14,194 nt of DNA, taken from a bacterium (GTDB lineage: Bacteria; Babelota; Babeliae; Babelales; Vermiphilaceae). Positions within the stretch are counted from its first letter, which is position 1. Every line of letters begins with the position of its first letter. Location: positions 1-14,194 of the forward strand of contig JAKAUA010000051.1 of NCBI GenBank assembly GCA_021827875.1, written 5' to 3'. Shown piece by piece: positions 14,069 through 14,194 of the stretch. Below the pieces are notes generated by a model. It had not been told where the DNA came from, ran no database searches, and saw only the letters and a list, made by a program, of their open reading frames with translations. The translations under genes and the position numbers were made by a program.

Positions 14069-14194
14069 GAGCTTATCCGAAAATTCCCACAAGCTTAAAA
14101 TTATGAATTGAAGAAGCGAATTGGCAAAAGCCGAGAAACGCTTCTTTAGTTTTGGTCCAACAAAACTTGATACCGCGATTCCACTGTTGTATTC
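14069..14194 (-). mobile_element. End of an insertion sequence (IS5-like), truncated by window edge
   Basis: From GAGCTTATCCGAAAATTCC at 14069 onward the plus strand looks like a terminal inverted repeat with the transposase stop codon inside it. The GAG...TCCGAAAA style of end occurs in IS5-family elements. The other end and the target duplication are outside the window, so the exact boundary and family are inferred. Confidence 0.6.
14073..14194 (-). CDS. Transposase C-terminal fragment (IS5-like), partial
   Basis: The minus-strand frame enters from the right edge and gives 39 residues before TAA at 14075-14073. It reads IQQWNRGIKFCWTKTKEA, then FLGFCQFASSIHNFKLVGIFG. The pattern of basic residues, then an aromatic-rich 'FLxFxxxAS' helix near the end, is typical of DDE transposase C-termini in the IS5 group. 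The catalytic residues are outside the window. With so few residues the family assignment is tentative. Confidence 0.55.
   Translation of the reverse strand, partial: IQQWNRGIKFCWTKTKEAFLGFCQFASSIHNFKLVGIFG

Overview
This window is a bacterial chromosome segment dominated by the conserved transcription/translation gene cluster, read on the minus strand: tRNA-Tyr, tRNA-Gly, two tRNA-Thr, rpmG, tRNA-Trp, secE, nusG, rplK, rplA, rplJ, rplL, rpoB and rpoC, the last running off the left edge. The DNA is AT-rich, the code is standard, and all five tRNAs carry an encoded CCA. These features do not settle the taxon. An AT-rich genome with shuffled housekeeping genes, an ATP synthase gamma gene away from other atp genes and an insertion sequence would fit a host-associated or candidate-phylum bacterium such as Dependentiae (TM6), but that is a low-confidence guess.

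Positions 1-9396 hold the protein core. SecE (preprotein translocase), NusG (elongation factor), L11-L1-L10-L7/L12 (ribosomal stalk and L1 arm) and RNA polymerase beta and beta' are closely packed, with gaps of 17 to 62 nt and one overlap (rpoB/rpoC). The only larger gap, rplL-rpoB, contains two hairpins, one terminator-like, where E. coli has an attenuator and an RNase III site. RpoB carries the most unusual feature of the window: an N-terminal insertion of about 65 residues with nine cysteines that looks like two zinc ribbons. The first ribbon resembles the zinc-binding module at the start of beta'.

Positions 9144-10191 hold the tRNA region. The order Tyr-Gly-Thr-Thr followed by rpmG-tRNA-Trp-secE is the arrangement that in many bacteria surrounds tuf, but no tuf gene lies here. 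The spacers contain GC-rich, REP-like palindromes. A good sigma70-type promoter lies upstream of tRNA-Tyr.

Positions 10305-12894, all minus strand, hold a small Bfd-like [2Fe-2S] protein, an unrecognised exported coiled-coil protein, TsaE (tRNA t6A modification ATPase) and a YacP-like NYN-domain putative nuclease. The promoter region of the exported protein shares a 22-bp box (21 of 22 identical) with the tRNA-Tyr promoter.

Positions 13025-14194 are on the plus strand except for the transposase. atpG (ATP synthase gamma) stands without other atp genes in view. After it comes a strong promoter and the first 16 codons of a signal-peptide-like protein. That gene is cut by the end of an IS element, whose transposase C-terminus is read on the minus strand and runs off the right edge.
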